Source of the DNA: Physcia stellaris
Taxonomy: Eukaryota > Ascomycota > Lecanoromycetes > Caliciales > Physciaceae
Direction: 5' to 3'
Assembly (NCBI GenBank): GCA_018902385.1
Contig: JABSSW010000028.1
Coordinates: 372,001 to 436,000, forward strand
DNA: 64,000 nucleotides
Shown one piece after another: positions 53,708 through 64,000 of this stretch. Under the pieces are notes generated by a model. That model saw nothing but the letters and a program-made list of their open reading frames with translations, searched no databases and was not told the origin of the DNA. Within the stretch, counting starts at the first letter, position 1. Every line of letters begins with the position of its first letter. Both the position numbers and the translations under genes were made by a program.

Positions 53708-56307
53708 TCATGTTTGTCGGCACTCCCTCCCGTCCAGTGAATATCCGTCGTCTTTCTCTGCAATACCAAGTACCGTGTCTCCAACAGCGATGCTGCCTTC
53801 TTTTCTCCCATCCATCAGTCCTCCATGAACTCCAAACCACACTTTTCCACCCATGCGTCTTGTCTTAGCCAAAGTAGCAAATGGCTCTTCATTCTTCTCT
53901 GCAGTTACCTGGTCAACGCAAACCATCTGGCATCTGCGGCAGCTACCAAGCATCTCAAGCTCGGTGTCTCGCGACCCCCTGTTTTCTTCGGTTGCTGTGA
54001 TATGATCCGCATCGAGCGCCAGCTATCTTCGCAGTAAGGCGGAGCAGGGGAGTCAGAGGGGCTTTGAGCGAGGACGATATTTGCACGGAAAACAGAGACG
54101 TCGGCAGCTTTGGCTCTTGGGTTGCGTTCCTTAATGTCGGCATTCAGAGCGTCGAGGCTCGAGCGAGAGATAGTCAGAATGGGCGATTCGTTGGACAGCA
54201 GGATAGGTAGTCGAGCCAGCGATAAAAATGGTTGATTTGGATTGGCGTTGGAGTATGCTAATTGGTGAGTTTGCAGGTGAGCCTTGGAGTGCCTTGTCGA
54301 TGGTGTCGATGATGAGGATGGGAATCTAGCCAGCGTGCAGGGAGTCCCAAGAAATTCTGTGAAGAATGAGGCCACGCTTTCTGACGCATACGTCTTGACT
54401 GCAGTCTCTTCACCGCAAACTCTTGATGAACGTGATGGGCTAGTCAGTCCGTCACAATGGAAGACCGAAGGATCCGCAGAGAGGGGGACTTCGATATCAG
54501 CAGAGGTCGTCGAGGGCATATTAATATCACAGCGGACATATAGAGATCCACTGGTAAAGTCAATGCTTGGTTTCAGCAACGCCATTTTTGGATATCTTTT
54601 CTGGCTCAATGCTTCTCGAGTACCCTGATGGACCAAACACCACTCCCTGTCCCATGCGAGGCCTTCAGGCAGAAGTGGCCATTGTATCGAGGTCGGTACA
54701 GACCAGCCACCACAGCTCTTGATTGGGTATATGGTTAATGACTCTACTGAGAAACTGCTGGAATTTATTGTCGAACGTTTCACAGGCTCACGAGCTACAT
54801 GTGCCCGGCGCTCGACAAAGAATTCCTCGATGAAAGCAATGAATAAGGAGACATCACCCATAGTACTCATGGCACCTAGACTTACTCTAATCATCCCTGT
54901 CGGCTTGCCGTGCATGATGTCGTGCCCACTGCCACAGCGTTGGCCCGCTGAGAAGTTCTCTTTCATCTCCCACGGATCTAATCCCAAATAAGTGGCAGTT
55001 CCACCCGGGTTGCACAAGCCTCCTGTCCTCAACTGGATATTCTTGATGCTAGCAAGCTTCTCAACTTCGGAGTTATTGATCCAATCACCGATGTCATTGC
55101 GAAGATTGAAAGCAATTACTGGTCCCTGCGTTTTGCTTTCATTGTAAGACGAGCACAAATCTGTGTAAATGAAGCAGACTTTACTGCCATTAGCATGACG
55201 TAGGCTAGCGAGCCTTTCGTAGAGAAGCCTTGCAAGAAAAGAAGTGTGAGACGAGGCCCGCCTCATAGATTTAAATAGTTTGCGGTGTACCTTGAAAGCG
55301 CTGTCGAGCGCCAGAATGCTATGAATTGGTAAGGTGCCATCTTCAAGCTGCTCATGCAGAGATATGGTCTTCTTGATATGCCATTGTTCCTTCAAACAGG
55401 TCACCATCTCAACCGTACCTCCACCAAAGTACTTCCGGAGCGCTAGAGCTGGCTCGGCTTCTTTACGAATTAAGAGTGTCCCTAAGTCAGGAAACCCGAA
55501 TATCTTATAGAAACTCAAGACTGTAAAATCAGGAGCTGAGGCGGCATCACTAAGATCGAGTTGAGAGGTCGAGACTAAAGCTGCAGCATCTAGTAGAGTG
55601 TAAATCTTTCGATTTCTGTTGCATTCCGAAGCGCGAAGATGACTGCTCCAGGAAAGTGGGAGTCGCCGGCCGTTCATGTTCGATTGAGCAGGGTATGCGA
55701 AGAGACCAAGACTCTTCGTGTCATCTCGAATTCTTGAGTCCTCGCCTCTAAACCAAGCCTCAACTGCTGAGTCCGATTCGAAGCAATGATGTCCGGCGGC
55801 TGCAACTTCGCGTGCTCCAACCAAGCTTGTGTGTGCGTCTTTATGATAACCATACCAAAAGCCTCCAGTATGCTCTCTGAGAGCCTCAACGACTAATTTA
55901 ACCCCTGCGGTGGCGTTTGCCACAAAGACCACATCGAAGCAGTCTGGGCTTGCATTGAAGAATTGTAATACCTTGAGTCGCACGTCATCTACTCGAGATG
56001 TAGAGGTTTGGGACGAAGTAGATATAGAGTGAGGGTTCCCGAGGAGATTCAACATCATATTCTGAGAGAAATCGTCGATGAGAGATTTGGCAAAGGGTGT
56101 TGTTCCAGCATGGTCGAGGTAGGTTGTCCCTGTAACAAGGTGTGAGCGCTGCGGAGTTTGTACTATGCATGACCTACCTTTCAGAGTCGGGTACTCTCTG
56201 TCTCTGAATAACTCTACCCCTTCATTGTAGCGGAAGGGCTCTGATACAGTTATATCCAGCGTCTTGCTACCGTCAGTAGCGTTCTGTATCTCCGTCATGG
56301 TGGCCAT
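53708..56307 (-). CDS. hxB: Molybdenum cofactor sulfurase, with an apparent frame break
   Basis: Exon 1 is 56178-56307; a 48-nt stop-free intron (56130-56177) joins YPTLKG to TTYLDHAGTTPFAKSLIDDF; the rest is one long exon. The N-terminal NifS-like PLP domain has the cofactor Lys in VLSFYKIFGFP and the persulfide Cys in RTGGLCNPGGTA. The C-terminal MOSC region starts SLTIYPIKSCGGWSVPTSIQ. The enzyme sulfurates the cofactor of xanthine dehydrogenase and aldehyde oxidase (hxB in Aspergillus). After YCEDSWRSMRI the frame must change near 54000: the conserved LGSCRRCQMVCVDQVTAEKN, GGKVWFGVHGGL and AVGDTVLGI lie in the next frame and end at 53708. No intron fits there. Either a sequence error or a real break that would remove the last ~100 residues. 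Confidence 0.88.
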
Positions 56308-57005
56308 CGTTGCCAAGAGCGCTGCGTAAGGTCAGGATGCAGAAGTAGGATGTACATCTGGACTCTCGGATGGAATATCTCTGGTGAATGGGATGACGCT
56401 ATCGGCACTGAAAAGCAAACCACGAAAGATCGGAGGATGCCGACTTGAACGTCCAAGAGAGGGTGGAGTCTTGGCAAACTGGAGGCTAAAATAATAAGCA
56501 TTTAGGGATGGGTTTCCCAGCTTCAGACCGGGAAGCTACGGAGAATAATATCTGCCAAGTATTACCATCGAGTTGGTGACAGGAATAATAGACTTGCAGC
56601 TTTCATTTATTTTCCCAATGCCAATAGTAGAGTGCTTGCGCTTCACTACAATCTATTTACAGATGTCTTGCTTTTGGCTACAAGGGAAAGCAGGAAATCC
56701 TATCTCCCCAAGATCGCTCGGTTCTGGAGGGAGAGCCTCGACCTCCAGAAATAAACCACTTTCTTCTAATATTGTGCACCGAGATTTCCCCCCTTCAGCT
56801 CCTCAATCCAAAAGAAATGGGTATAAGTTTGCGCCAGCCCCCAAACGTGACATGAAAACGTCCCTCTCGTCAATTAGCCCCGAGCCGGACTCCAGATTCC
56901 CTCAGCGCCATCGCTATGCAGACAGACGAAAAACAGACCAGAATGCGCAGGTGATTATGGGAAATATGATTTCCGCTGAAGAGACCGATCATCGAGATCG
57001 GTCCA
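56308..57005. other. Intergenic between two minus-strand genes
   Basis: 698 nt: promoter of the sulfurase gene and 3' flank of the transcription factor. A plus-strand open frame at 56573-57181 runs antisense into the transcription factor gene and is probably chance. Confidence 0.4.
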
Positions 57006-59060
57006 TTAGATCAGCAAGAAATCCCAGCCCTTCTGTCGCATTACGTCCCTCCAGTGGACGTTCTGTCTTTCTTCTAATCGGTGCTCTCCGTCGGACTGGC
57101 GCCAAACTTCCTGAAGCAGGCGGACCATTCTTCCGAAGCTGCCGAATTCCGCGTGCTCACCGAGGCATTGGATCCGATTAGCAAATGCCTGACGGAAAGG
57201 CGAAGAAGGAACGCTCTGAGAGCCTCCTATCAGCAAAGGCCACACAATTGAGCGATCGAATCCATCGGGCCCGTTCGGGATGTACTCGAGTGCGTCAGTG
57301 AGTCGCACGAGTAGATTGGTCATTGAAGGGTCGTGTATCGAGGCACCAGGCACTAAGCTGGTGAGGTAAATTCGTGCCGCAATCCGAAACATGTTTGTCA
57401 TATTTGTCGAGAGCTGCCTAGGGCGAATAGCTCCAGTGGGAGAAAAGATGTAATCCAAAATTCCAGGCGGAGGCTCACTCTGTTCCAGCAACTCGCCCAT
57501 TGTCCTGATGTGGTGGCACAGTTGCATATCATCAATACCCCTACACTTGAGCGCATCCAAGCATGCAATCTCCGAGATCAAGTACATCATTCGATCTTCA
57601 CATCCCATCAGCTCGCATAGGCCTGAAGTCGAACCGTTGTTGTTTTTCTCCCGGTAAGTGTCGGCGAACTTGGGGTTAAGGCCTAGCATTGTGGCGCCAA
57701 GGATGTCGATCCATGAAGCCAGAGTCATGTTGAAGGGAGGATGAGGCTTCGAGCTGTTGATCTGTATCATAGCATGGGGCAATTCGAGCTTCTTCACCAA
57801 ACTTCCACCTGCCTCGAAATGCTGGTGCCAAGGAATGTCGGGTAGCGAATCGTCGGGGCCACCCACCGAACACTGGAAAAAGATCATGCCCAATGTGGCC
57901 TCTAAGATCTGTGCATGATCAGTATCGCGATTAAGTGCCCCACACAGTTCAGAGATAGTCGCATAGCGATGTCTCATAATATCGCTGTCGATCTGCTCGC
58001 CCTGAATCCGCCGCGTGGATTTGAGGTGGATTGCCGCTATGCTTAGGCAGCAATGTAGGTAGGTTTTGTTGGACTCGAGAGCAGGTATTATGACTTCTGT
58101 CCGAGCCGACCCATGCTGGTTCACTTCGAGAATCGGAAAGATAAGCCGCAGGACATTGTCGATGAAGTGATCAAGTAGTGGCCTGTCGCATTCATCGACC
58201 TGAACCAGAGCTTGCCGCGAATCTTGTGCAGAACCGTGCGCGAAGTCGAAGAAGTTGAAATCTAGGTTTTCCTCGCCGCTGAACATGTCCGTGGGGGGAT
58301 CGTAGATGCCCTCATGAAGCCATGGGACTTCTTCCTCGGGGAAGGACGGTAGCGAGTGGTGACTCTGTGGTGGCTGGTAGGTGCTGAACGTGGATATTGT
58401 CGAGTCTCTCCGCGTTGGTACGTCGTTGACAAACATTTGGCGCTCGGTTTTGATGTCTACTTCGTATGGAGCAGCCATATACGGATGGTAGTGTGGGTCT
58501 ACGTCGTAGGATGGGGACAAAACGTGAGGTTGATATATGTCGAAATGATCGTGCGGCTGAGCTTGGTTGAAATCGTATCCTACAGAGTATTGCGAATCCA
58601 CCGAAGCAGCGCGTGTTCGGACTGTTGCGTCTGAATAGGTTGCCGAGGTTGGTAATGAATGTGAAAGTCCAGGAGGAGTGTCCGCACCGGAGCCCATGTG
58701 CACTGTCTTTTCTGACAGCTTGGTGCGCTTTATTATATTCTTAATGAGCTCCTTTTGCTGTTTCCTCTGCTCATTGTTGCTCCACCACATTGGTCGCTTG
58801 TACTCGCACTTCAGGCCGAGATGCCGGCATGCCTTGCACTGGCCTTTGCCCTCATCACACTTTTTCCGTCGAAGCCTACACGTGAAACAGCCTATTGAAG
58901 TCAGCCAAGTCAGATTTGGGCTATAGGATCAAGATGCATATCTACCTGATCGCGACCTCCGATGCATCTTTGCGCCATTGGTTTTTGGTTCAGATGACTT
59001 CGGCGCACCCATTGCTACAGCCTTAACACCTTGCCCGCTCTTGTTCGTTGATAGCGGCAT
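57006..59060 (-). CDS. Zn2Cys6 transcription factor (Fungal_trans_2-like)
   Basis: Two exons (58946-59060, 57006-58891) encode 666 residues. A basic head (KMHRRSRSG) leads across the intron into the binuclear cluster CFTCRLRRKKCDEGKGQCKA then CRHLGLKCEYKRP, matching C-x2-C-x6-C-x6-C-x2-C-x6-C, followed by a short linker and dimerisation helix (NEQRKQQKELIKNIIKRTKL). A disordered Pro/Ser/Tyr/His-rich region follows, then an alpha-helical regulatory domain (ERPLLDHFIDNVLRLIFPIL-like, YLHCCLSIAAIHLKSTRRIQ, DILGATMLGLNPKFADTYRE, FSSFGRMVRLLQEVW-like) of the DUF3468/Fungal_trans_2 type. It is nuclear with unknown targets. The upstream in-frame ATG at 59060 is chosen; 59012 is possible. It neighbours the sulfurase gene head-to-tail, which does not show a link. 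Confidence 0.9.
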
Positions 59061-62000
59061 TGTCCAATACCAAGCAACTGACGATCGTATGTGAATACTT
59101 TGACAATGGTCCTGAGAATAGCGAGAAAGTGACAATTAATGACAGGCAGCAAGACCGGATTGCTATTAGGGTGGGTAGAAGAGAACCAAAGCCCGACCAG
59201 CTGGCTTGGGTATGAGAGGAGGTGATGGGAGAGAGCGGGTGGACAGTTAGTCTATGGCAGCAAGCCTTGAAGACTGACGATAATGGGCATTGTGCATTAT
59301 AAGTAAACATGTTTGCGAATCAAAATAAAAGCCACCGTTCTAAAATTGAACATCTGCTGTGGGACGAAGTCTAAGAGAGCAGCCCAGCGAGAGTGAGCAG
59401 GCCACTAGCTCCACTCCAGGGGGGACGGTGATTGGCGAAGGGAACAAGAAGATAGTGCATCATCAACGTCCACAGCAAATGCAGAGTGAGGGGTAGCTTC
59501 TCGAGCCGTGGGAAGCCTGCTTGGGGCACCGAACGAGTCACATACGTACAGACCTATTTTTGCGGGTACGCGCCCAATGTAGTGCTTCGGCAAAGCTAAT
59601 TCCCCCTGTTCGTGCCAAATAAAGGTCCAGTTCTGGCATGATCTTCCGCGATTGCATGTCATCCTGGCAGGCGTGCAGCGGGAAAACGTTCAAGGTTTGA
59701 GGGCTCCATGCACACCACCTGCAAGAGAACGTTTTAGTGCCTTTTCTGATTCGACTATTCTGGAGGAGCTTTATCGTCAACGATCTGGTGTCTCCAATAA
59801 CGGTCGTGGGTCAACGTGGAGAAATGCCGTTGTCAACGGCTGGTGTCCAACTTCATTGGGATCCCTCTCCTGCTTCAGCTCGCCCCATCTCCACGGGGCT
59901 TGCTCAGGTTGCCGCGTCGTTGAGCTTGTCGACCACTCGCAGGTGATTCCAAATTCAATAATGACTTTTGCTAGACGAGCGAATCATGCAGCGCGCTCGC
60001 ACAGTCACGAGCAAAGCACTTTCTCCTCTTTTCCATCCGATCTAGCCACTCTCCAGCCATCCCTTGACTTCTTCCAGCCCACGCTATGCGAGATCAGGGT
60101 GCGGATAGTGAGATAATTGCACCGCTTCTAGGCAGATGACATGGAAGCATGCAAGAGCAACAGCAACGAAGGAGTGCGAGTGGTCGTCAGCGCTTGGATT
60201 TGGCGAGGCTAAAGCTTGGCGCTGTCGAGTGATAATGCAGACGCTTTCTCTGGTTCGTCCCGCACCTTTCACGCTACTTTCCATTAGTCTGCGGTCGGAT
60301 GCATCCAACCGGCAAAGCTTGCTCCAATCCTTGAGGAACGGGGATGTGATGGAACGGCACCCTGCAGCTACTTGATGCACGACAGAGCACAGTCGCAAGT
60401 GGGGAGATCCAAAAGTAAGAGACTAAATTAGTCGTCTTTTGTTTGATGCGCTGTGCCAGAAACGTACAATTGAGCAGGATTCAGCTGACGACGTTCTAAG
60501 AATAAACCTGGCTAATTAGTGAGCAATGTCTGAGAGAATTGCGACAAAACGCCGTGCGAGTACATGTGACTTGGAAGGCATCCGATGTCTCAATCACGAG
60601 TTCCCAGCTGTTCGGACCTGTCACCGCTTCTCTACTTACTCTTTGAAAGTCGGAAGCCCGAAGACGGCAGTAGCTTCGCCTGGACCGTTCACAGATCCGC
60701 TGCTCTCCTCATCCTCCTCTCGGCTGGCTGCGGTCTTCAACGGGTTTGTACACCGTACCCCAACTCGAACCTGTCATGTGCTTATAGCGAATGTACTCCG
60801 ACATTGGTTGAGACTCGAGATAGTGCACGCGGGGTATATAGTGCACTCAATCCCACAACATGCCTAATCTAAGAGGTCAGATGGCTACTTTAGAGTACGC
60901 CATTGAAGACATTTCTGCCAGCACCGGACGAATAGTCAATGTGATGACAACTCCAAGGAATGCAGGGGATAGGTAAAACCACTTTGCTCAGGATCTTTGG
61001 TGGTGCCAGCGGGGCTTGAATAAGGTAAGTCGAAGCGCACTGATCCAGTGACATTGCAATTCAGAACTTCAGCTACCTATGGCGCTTTAGAGTTGTGAAA
61101 CCAGTGTCCTCATGTTGAAGAGATGTGAACTTTACAGGGATCAATGGATCCACATGAAAAAAATTTCATCACCTCACCATCCTTGATCCTCAATTCAATC
61201 TAGACTACACAATAGCGGTGTAAGTGCAAGTGCTCATCTTCCATTCCCTCAAGATATCAGAGGATCTCGAGTACGGGACAGGAGAATTTAACATTAAAGA
61301 CACTAACCTCGATGAATCTCTTACCAGACAGCCTTATCTCTTCTGTTTCCATGTAGCCCAAATTTCATGATACGACCATGGTACTACTCAACGGACCGCA
61401 CCTAGCAGTACCGCGTGTCAATGGTCAGTGTCCAGCTTATCATGATTCAGGAAGTCAAACTACGAAGGATATTGGCTGTGTGGTGATCCGTGGCCCGCAT
61501 GAGAAACAGGTCATGTGAGCTCAGAGGGAAGCAAATGATTGGGTTCCCTTGATCGGAATAAATTCAATGGCAACCGGCCGTGGTGTACTGGTGAGTAAAA
61601 CTCAGAATCATGTTCGAGTCCTCGAGACAGAGCGGAAGAGATCGAGAATGGACAGATCCGCAGCTCGCGTTGCACACAAACATGTCGGACCTTATTGGCC
61701 GGTAATATGTAGTGTATACTTTTGCAATAAATTCGCATATAGCACTTGCAGCAGTGGAGCCCACGCTCGCATCATGTATAGCGTGTGCTACTTAGACCGA
61801 CATGCAGGGAAACCCGGAACGATATGTTCTGCAGCCATGTCTCGAGAATATCTGGAGGCTGAGAACTTGAAACCAGGCAAGATGATGGCAAAGGCGTGGC
61901 AAAGCACTCAGGCGTACCGAATTGGCAATGAGATGATTATGAGCAGGCTGTAAAGATTCCAGCAACGAGCCGGGCCTAGAGGAGCGGAACGACGATCGAA

Positions 62001-62674
62001 GGCAGCGAGGCACGGGCACGATGAGGGATGATGTATGCGAGGACGCTGCAATTGGCTCGTATAAGGCGGGAAGGGAAAGGTGATGGTGCAGGTATCCAGG
62101 ATGGGTGGGCGGTTAGAGGAAGTTGAATTCCTCTACTTGGTATTTCATTGGTGTGATGAACAACACTAACCCGAATCGTGGCGTCGACTCTAAACTGCAC
62201 CAGCGATTTGTCTGCACCTGTTCGCCTTCAAGCAAAGCAGCTTGAAGCAAAGCTAAACCTAGCTCTTCTCGAGTCCTCAACCTCTCTCGAGCTCCAGTTG
62301 CCCGCAAGAGAAGGCCGCTAAGGATCTCTGGTCCACCAAGCTCTGATACGTACCGCCCTGCCATCACTCCCGCTGGCCGCTGCAAGGTGATGGTCGAGAA
62401 GCTAGAGACCGAGCGGACTAAAGCCATCCTGCTCTTCGAAACACTCCTCATAGGCATGCTACTCCAACATCCTGAGCTTCTACATAAGCATCCCACGCGC
62501 CCACCACCCGGAGGGTTTTTCCTTTTGCCCTTTTCCGTCATCCCTTCAACGTTCTTGTTTCGCATATTCCATTTGTTGAAGCTATACACATACACCCGCG
62601 GCAACGCATTCTATTTACCATCATTTCGTGTTAATTGATTTCCGTAGCTTTGCTTTTCGTTTCTGTAGAAAACC
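59061..62674. other. Long gene-poor divergent region
   Basis: 3.6 kb between the transcription factor and the SAM-domain gene. Open frames here (such as 59652-60116, 61549-61953 and minus 62113-62604) lack family resemblance or consistent splice signals. No tRNA, transposon or terminal repeat is seen. Long upstream regions are common for regulatory and polarity genes in fungi, so extended promoters or 5' UTRs are plausible. Confidence 0.4.
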
Positions 62675-64000
62675 ATGGTAAGTTAAGTCGGCTATATCTT
62701 ATGTCTTTCTCCTAATATATCGTAGGCTTATGTGCCATCGGTCTCTCATCATGGCCGTGTCGAGATGTTTCAAAAAGGACATGTCAAAACCATGTTCAGT
62801 GCCAGGACAAACTCAGGGCCACAGTCAGAATCAAGTGACTTCGAGGATACCGAATTCGAGGAAGACTTTAGCGATGTTGAGGAATATTCAGGCCGTCGAA
62901 GCGAGGAATCTGTGAGTTGCTATACCGCCACTCGCCAAAGCTGGGTAGTACTGATCTTCTGTAAAAGTTTGGCAAACAAAGCGAAACGTCCTTGTCCACC
63001 TTCGACGAACTCCAGACTCCCAAGTCGAATGATTTTGGAGAATTCAACTTCCAACTGCCTGAGAAGGTCGTACCGTCAAAGCCGGTCGAAGGACCAGTCG
63101 GGCCACATCTTTTTCGCATGTCACAGGATACGGCGCAGGACGTCGATTTCTACCTTTCCATGTCTCCACCTTCCTCGCCTCAAGGGTACAGAGCCGATCC
63201 CAAGTCGTCGGCCGAGCTTTCTTATCACCCTGAGCCTCGTACCGTGTCCCTGAACAGTGCGCCGTTGCGGGCGTGGACGCCGAGGCAAGTCACACAATGG
63301 ATGGTTGATTTTGGCTTTGAGCAGTCGTTGGTCGAGAAATTTCGCATGCACGATATCTCTGGGGCCATACTAGAAGACTTACAGTTTGGAGACCTCAAAG
63401 AGCTAGGGGTACACTCATTTGGGCAACGTCACAGCCTGTGGAATGAGATTCGTAGGCTTAGGGGCAGTGACTCGGCCCCTTCGCCGGCGCCCGTGGTTGA
63501 GCAGCCTGCAAGAACCACTCGACAACCGTCTCCACGTACAGAACACTCCCCAGACTGCTCCAGTCCTACGACTCCCGAAGAAGACTTGGCTAGATCCCCT
63601 AACATAGCGCAGAGGCGTGCAAGGAGGGCCAGAAGGCCGGATGATGTCATCTCTCCTGCCGAGTCTGCTTCGATTGTAGCAATTGAGCAACTACTTCCGA
63701 AACCGCATCACTGCTCAAAGGGCGAGAACTGTTCCAAGTGGCAGAAGCAGCAGAGAAAGCTCGCAAAGATTGCCAAGGAATTCCCCTTGGAATTACAGCA
63801 GATAGGTGAAGCCAATGCTTCCCCTGTCTCCTCTGCTTTCCGACCAACTTCCGAGGTAGTGCCCTCGGTTGTTGCTTCATCGGACTTGCTTGGGCCAGGA
63901 ACCTTGCCTGCTCTTCGTCTCGATGAAGATGTCCTCAAAGTTGTGCAGTCTCGGGATCCTCAAGAGAACGTCCGCCAGTTCTTGAACTTCCAGCACGTAG
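62675..64000 (+). CDS. SAM domain protein, probably SAM-PH (Boi-like); 3' end outside window
   Basis: Exon 1 is only the ATG (62675-62677), followed by a perfect GTAAGT donor; exon 2 is 62726-62911 and exon 3 runs from 62968 past the edge. The N-terminus reads M-AYVPSVSHHGRVEMFQKG, then acidic FEDTEFEEDFSDVEEYSG. A SAM domain lies near residues 165-235 (LRAWTPRQVTQWMVDFGFEQ, LVEKFRMHDISGAILEDLQF, LKELGVHSFGQRHSLWNEI). A Ser/Pro-rich linker (SPDCSSPTTPEEDLARSP) and a basic run (QRRARRARRPDD) follow. I recall fungal proteins with this SAM domain followed by a PH domain, related to Boi polarity proteins; the PH part would lie beyond 64000. The partial protein visible is about 407 residues. Confidence 0.82.

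Noticed and set aside
56573-57181. Plus-strand open frame of about 200 codons
   Set aside because: It runs antisense into the 3' end of the Zn2Cys6 factor, has no recognisable domain and its composition follows the complementary gene.
62113-62604. Minus-strand open frame of 163 codons upstream of the SAM gene
   Set aside because: Antisense to the probable promoter/5' leader, no family resemblance; kept out of the gene list.
59061-62674. Possible transposon or virus-derived element in the long gene-poor stretch
   Set aside because: No terminal repeats, transposase, reverse transcriptase or other element-type motifs are visible on either strand.

Overview
This window is nuclear DNA from a filamentous ascomycete (Pezizomycotina), most likely a Dothideomycete. 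The evidence is gene content (fungal GPI10, Yor1-type ABCC pump, hxB-type molybdenum cofactor sulfurase, Zn2Cys6 regulator, DUF7918 protein) and gene architecture: many short introns (about 42-140 nt) with GTRNGT donors, CTGAC-like branch sites and YAG acceptors. I infer the class from protein resemblance only; the species cannot be named from what is visible. I see no CRISPR array, rRNA, tRNA, intact transposon or virus-derived element.

Layout. 1.5-5.6 kb: a DUF7918 nuclear-type protein (+), an 80-residue HeH/SAP-like protein built from five tiny exons (-), and ribosomal protein eL38 (+), the last two sharing a short divergent promoter. 6.8-11 kb: DNA polymerase delta subunit 2 (-), a small glycine-rich fungal protein (+), a DsbA/GST-kappa family gene (-). 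12-22 kb: ArfGAP with UBA-like domain (+), nitronate monooxygenase (+), taxilin (-), mitochondrial presequence protease Cym1 (+). 23.5-29.1 kb: conserved acidic protein (+), dienelactone hydrolase (-), 3beta-HSD/Erg26-like dehydrogenase (+), an unrecognised protein (+). 29.4-36.1 kb: basic proline-rich protein with a CxxC pair (-), GPI-anchored secreted protein with a 9-residue minisatellite (-), single-pass membrane protein (-), an unrecognised Cys-rich coding region (+). 36.3-48.4 kb: Yor1-like ABC transporter (-), F-box-like protein (-), a 93-residue orphan (+), secreted alpha/beta hydrolase (-), a decayed SGNH hydrolase (-), ornithine aminotransferase (-). 48.9-64 kb: GPI mannosyltransferase 3 (+), a small hypothetical (+), molybdenum cofactor sulfurase (-), Zn2Cys6 transcription factor (-), and the 5' part of a SAM/PH protein (+) running off the right edge.

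The genes are mostly unrelated housekeeping and accessory functions. I see no biosynthetic cluster and no convincing new multi-gene system. The noteworthy material is structural: micro-exons (12, 13 and 17 nt), a start-codon-only exon, a GC-AG intron, stop-free introns whose length is a multiple of three (they hide inside open frames), two conserved genes with an apparent single frame break near their 3' ends, one clear pseudogene, and a recurring C-rich to G-rich switch of the coding strand within four genes.
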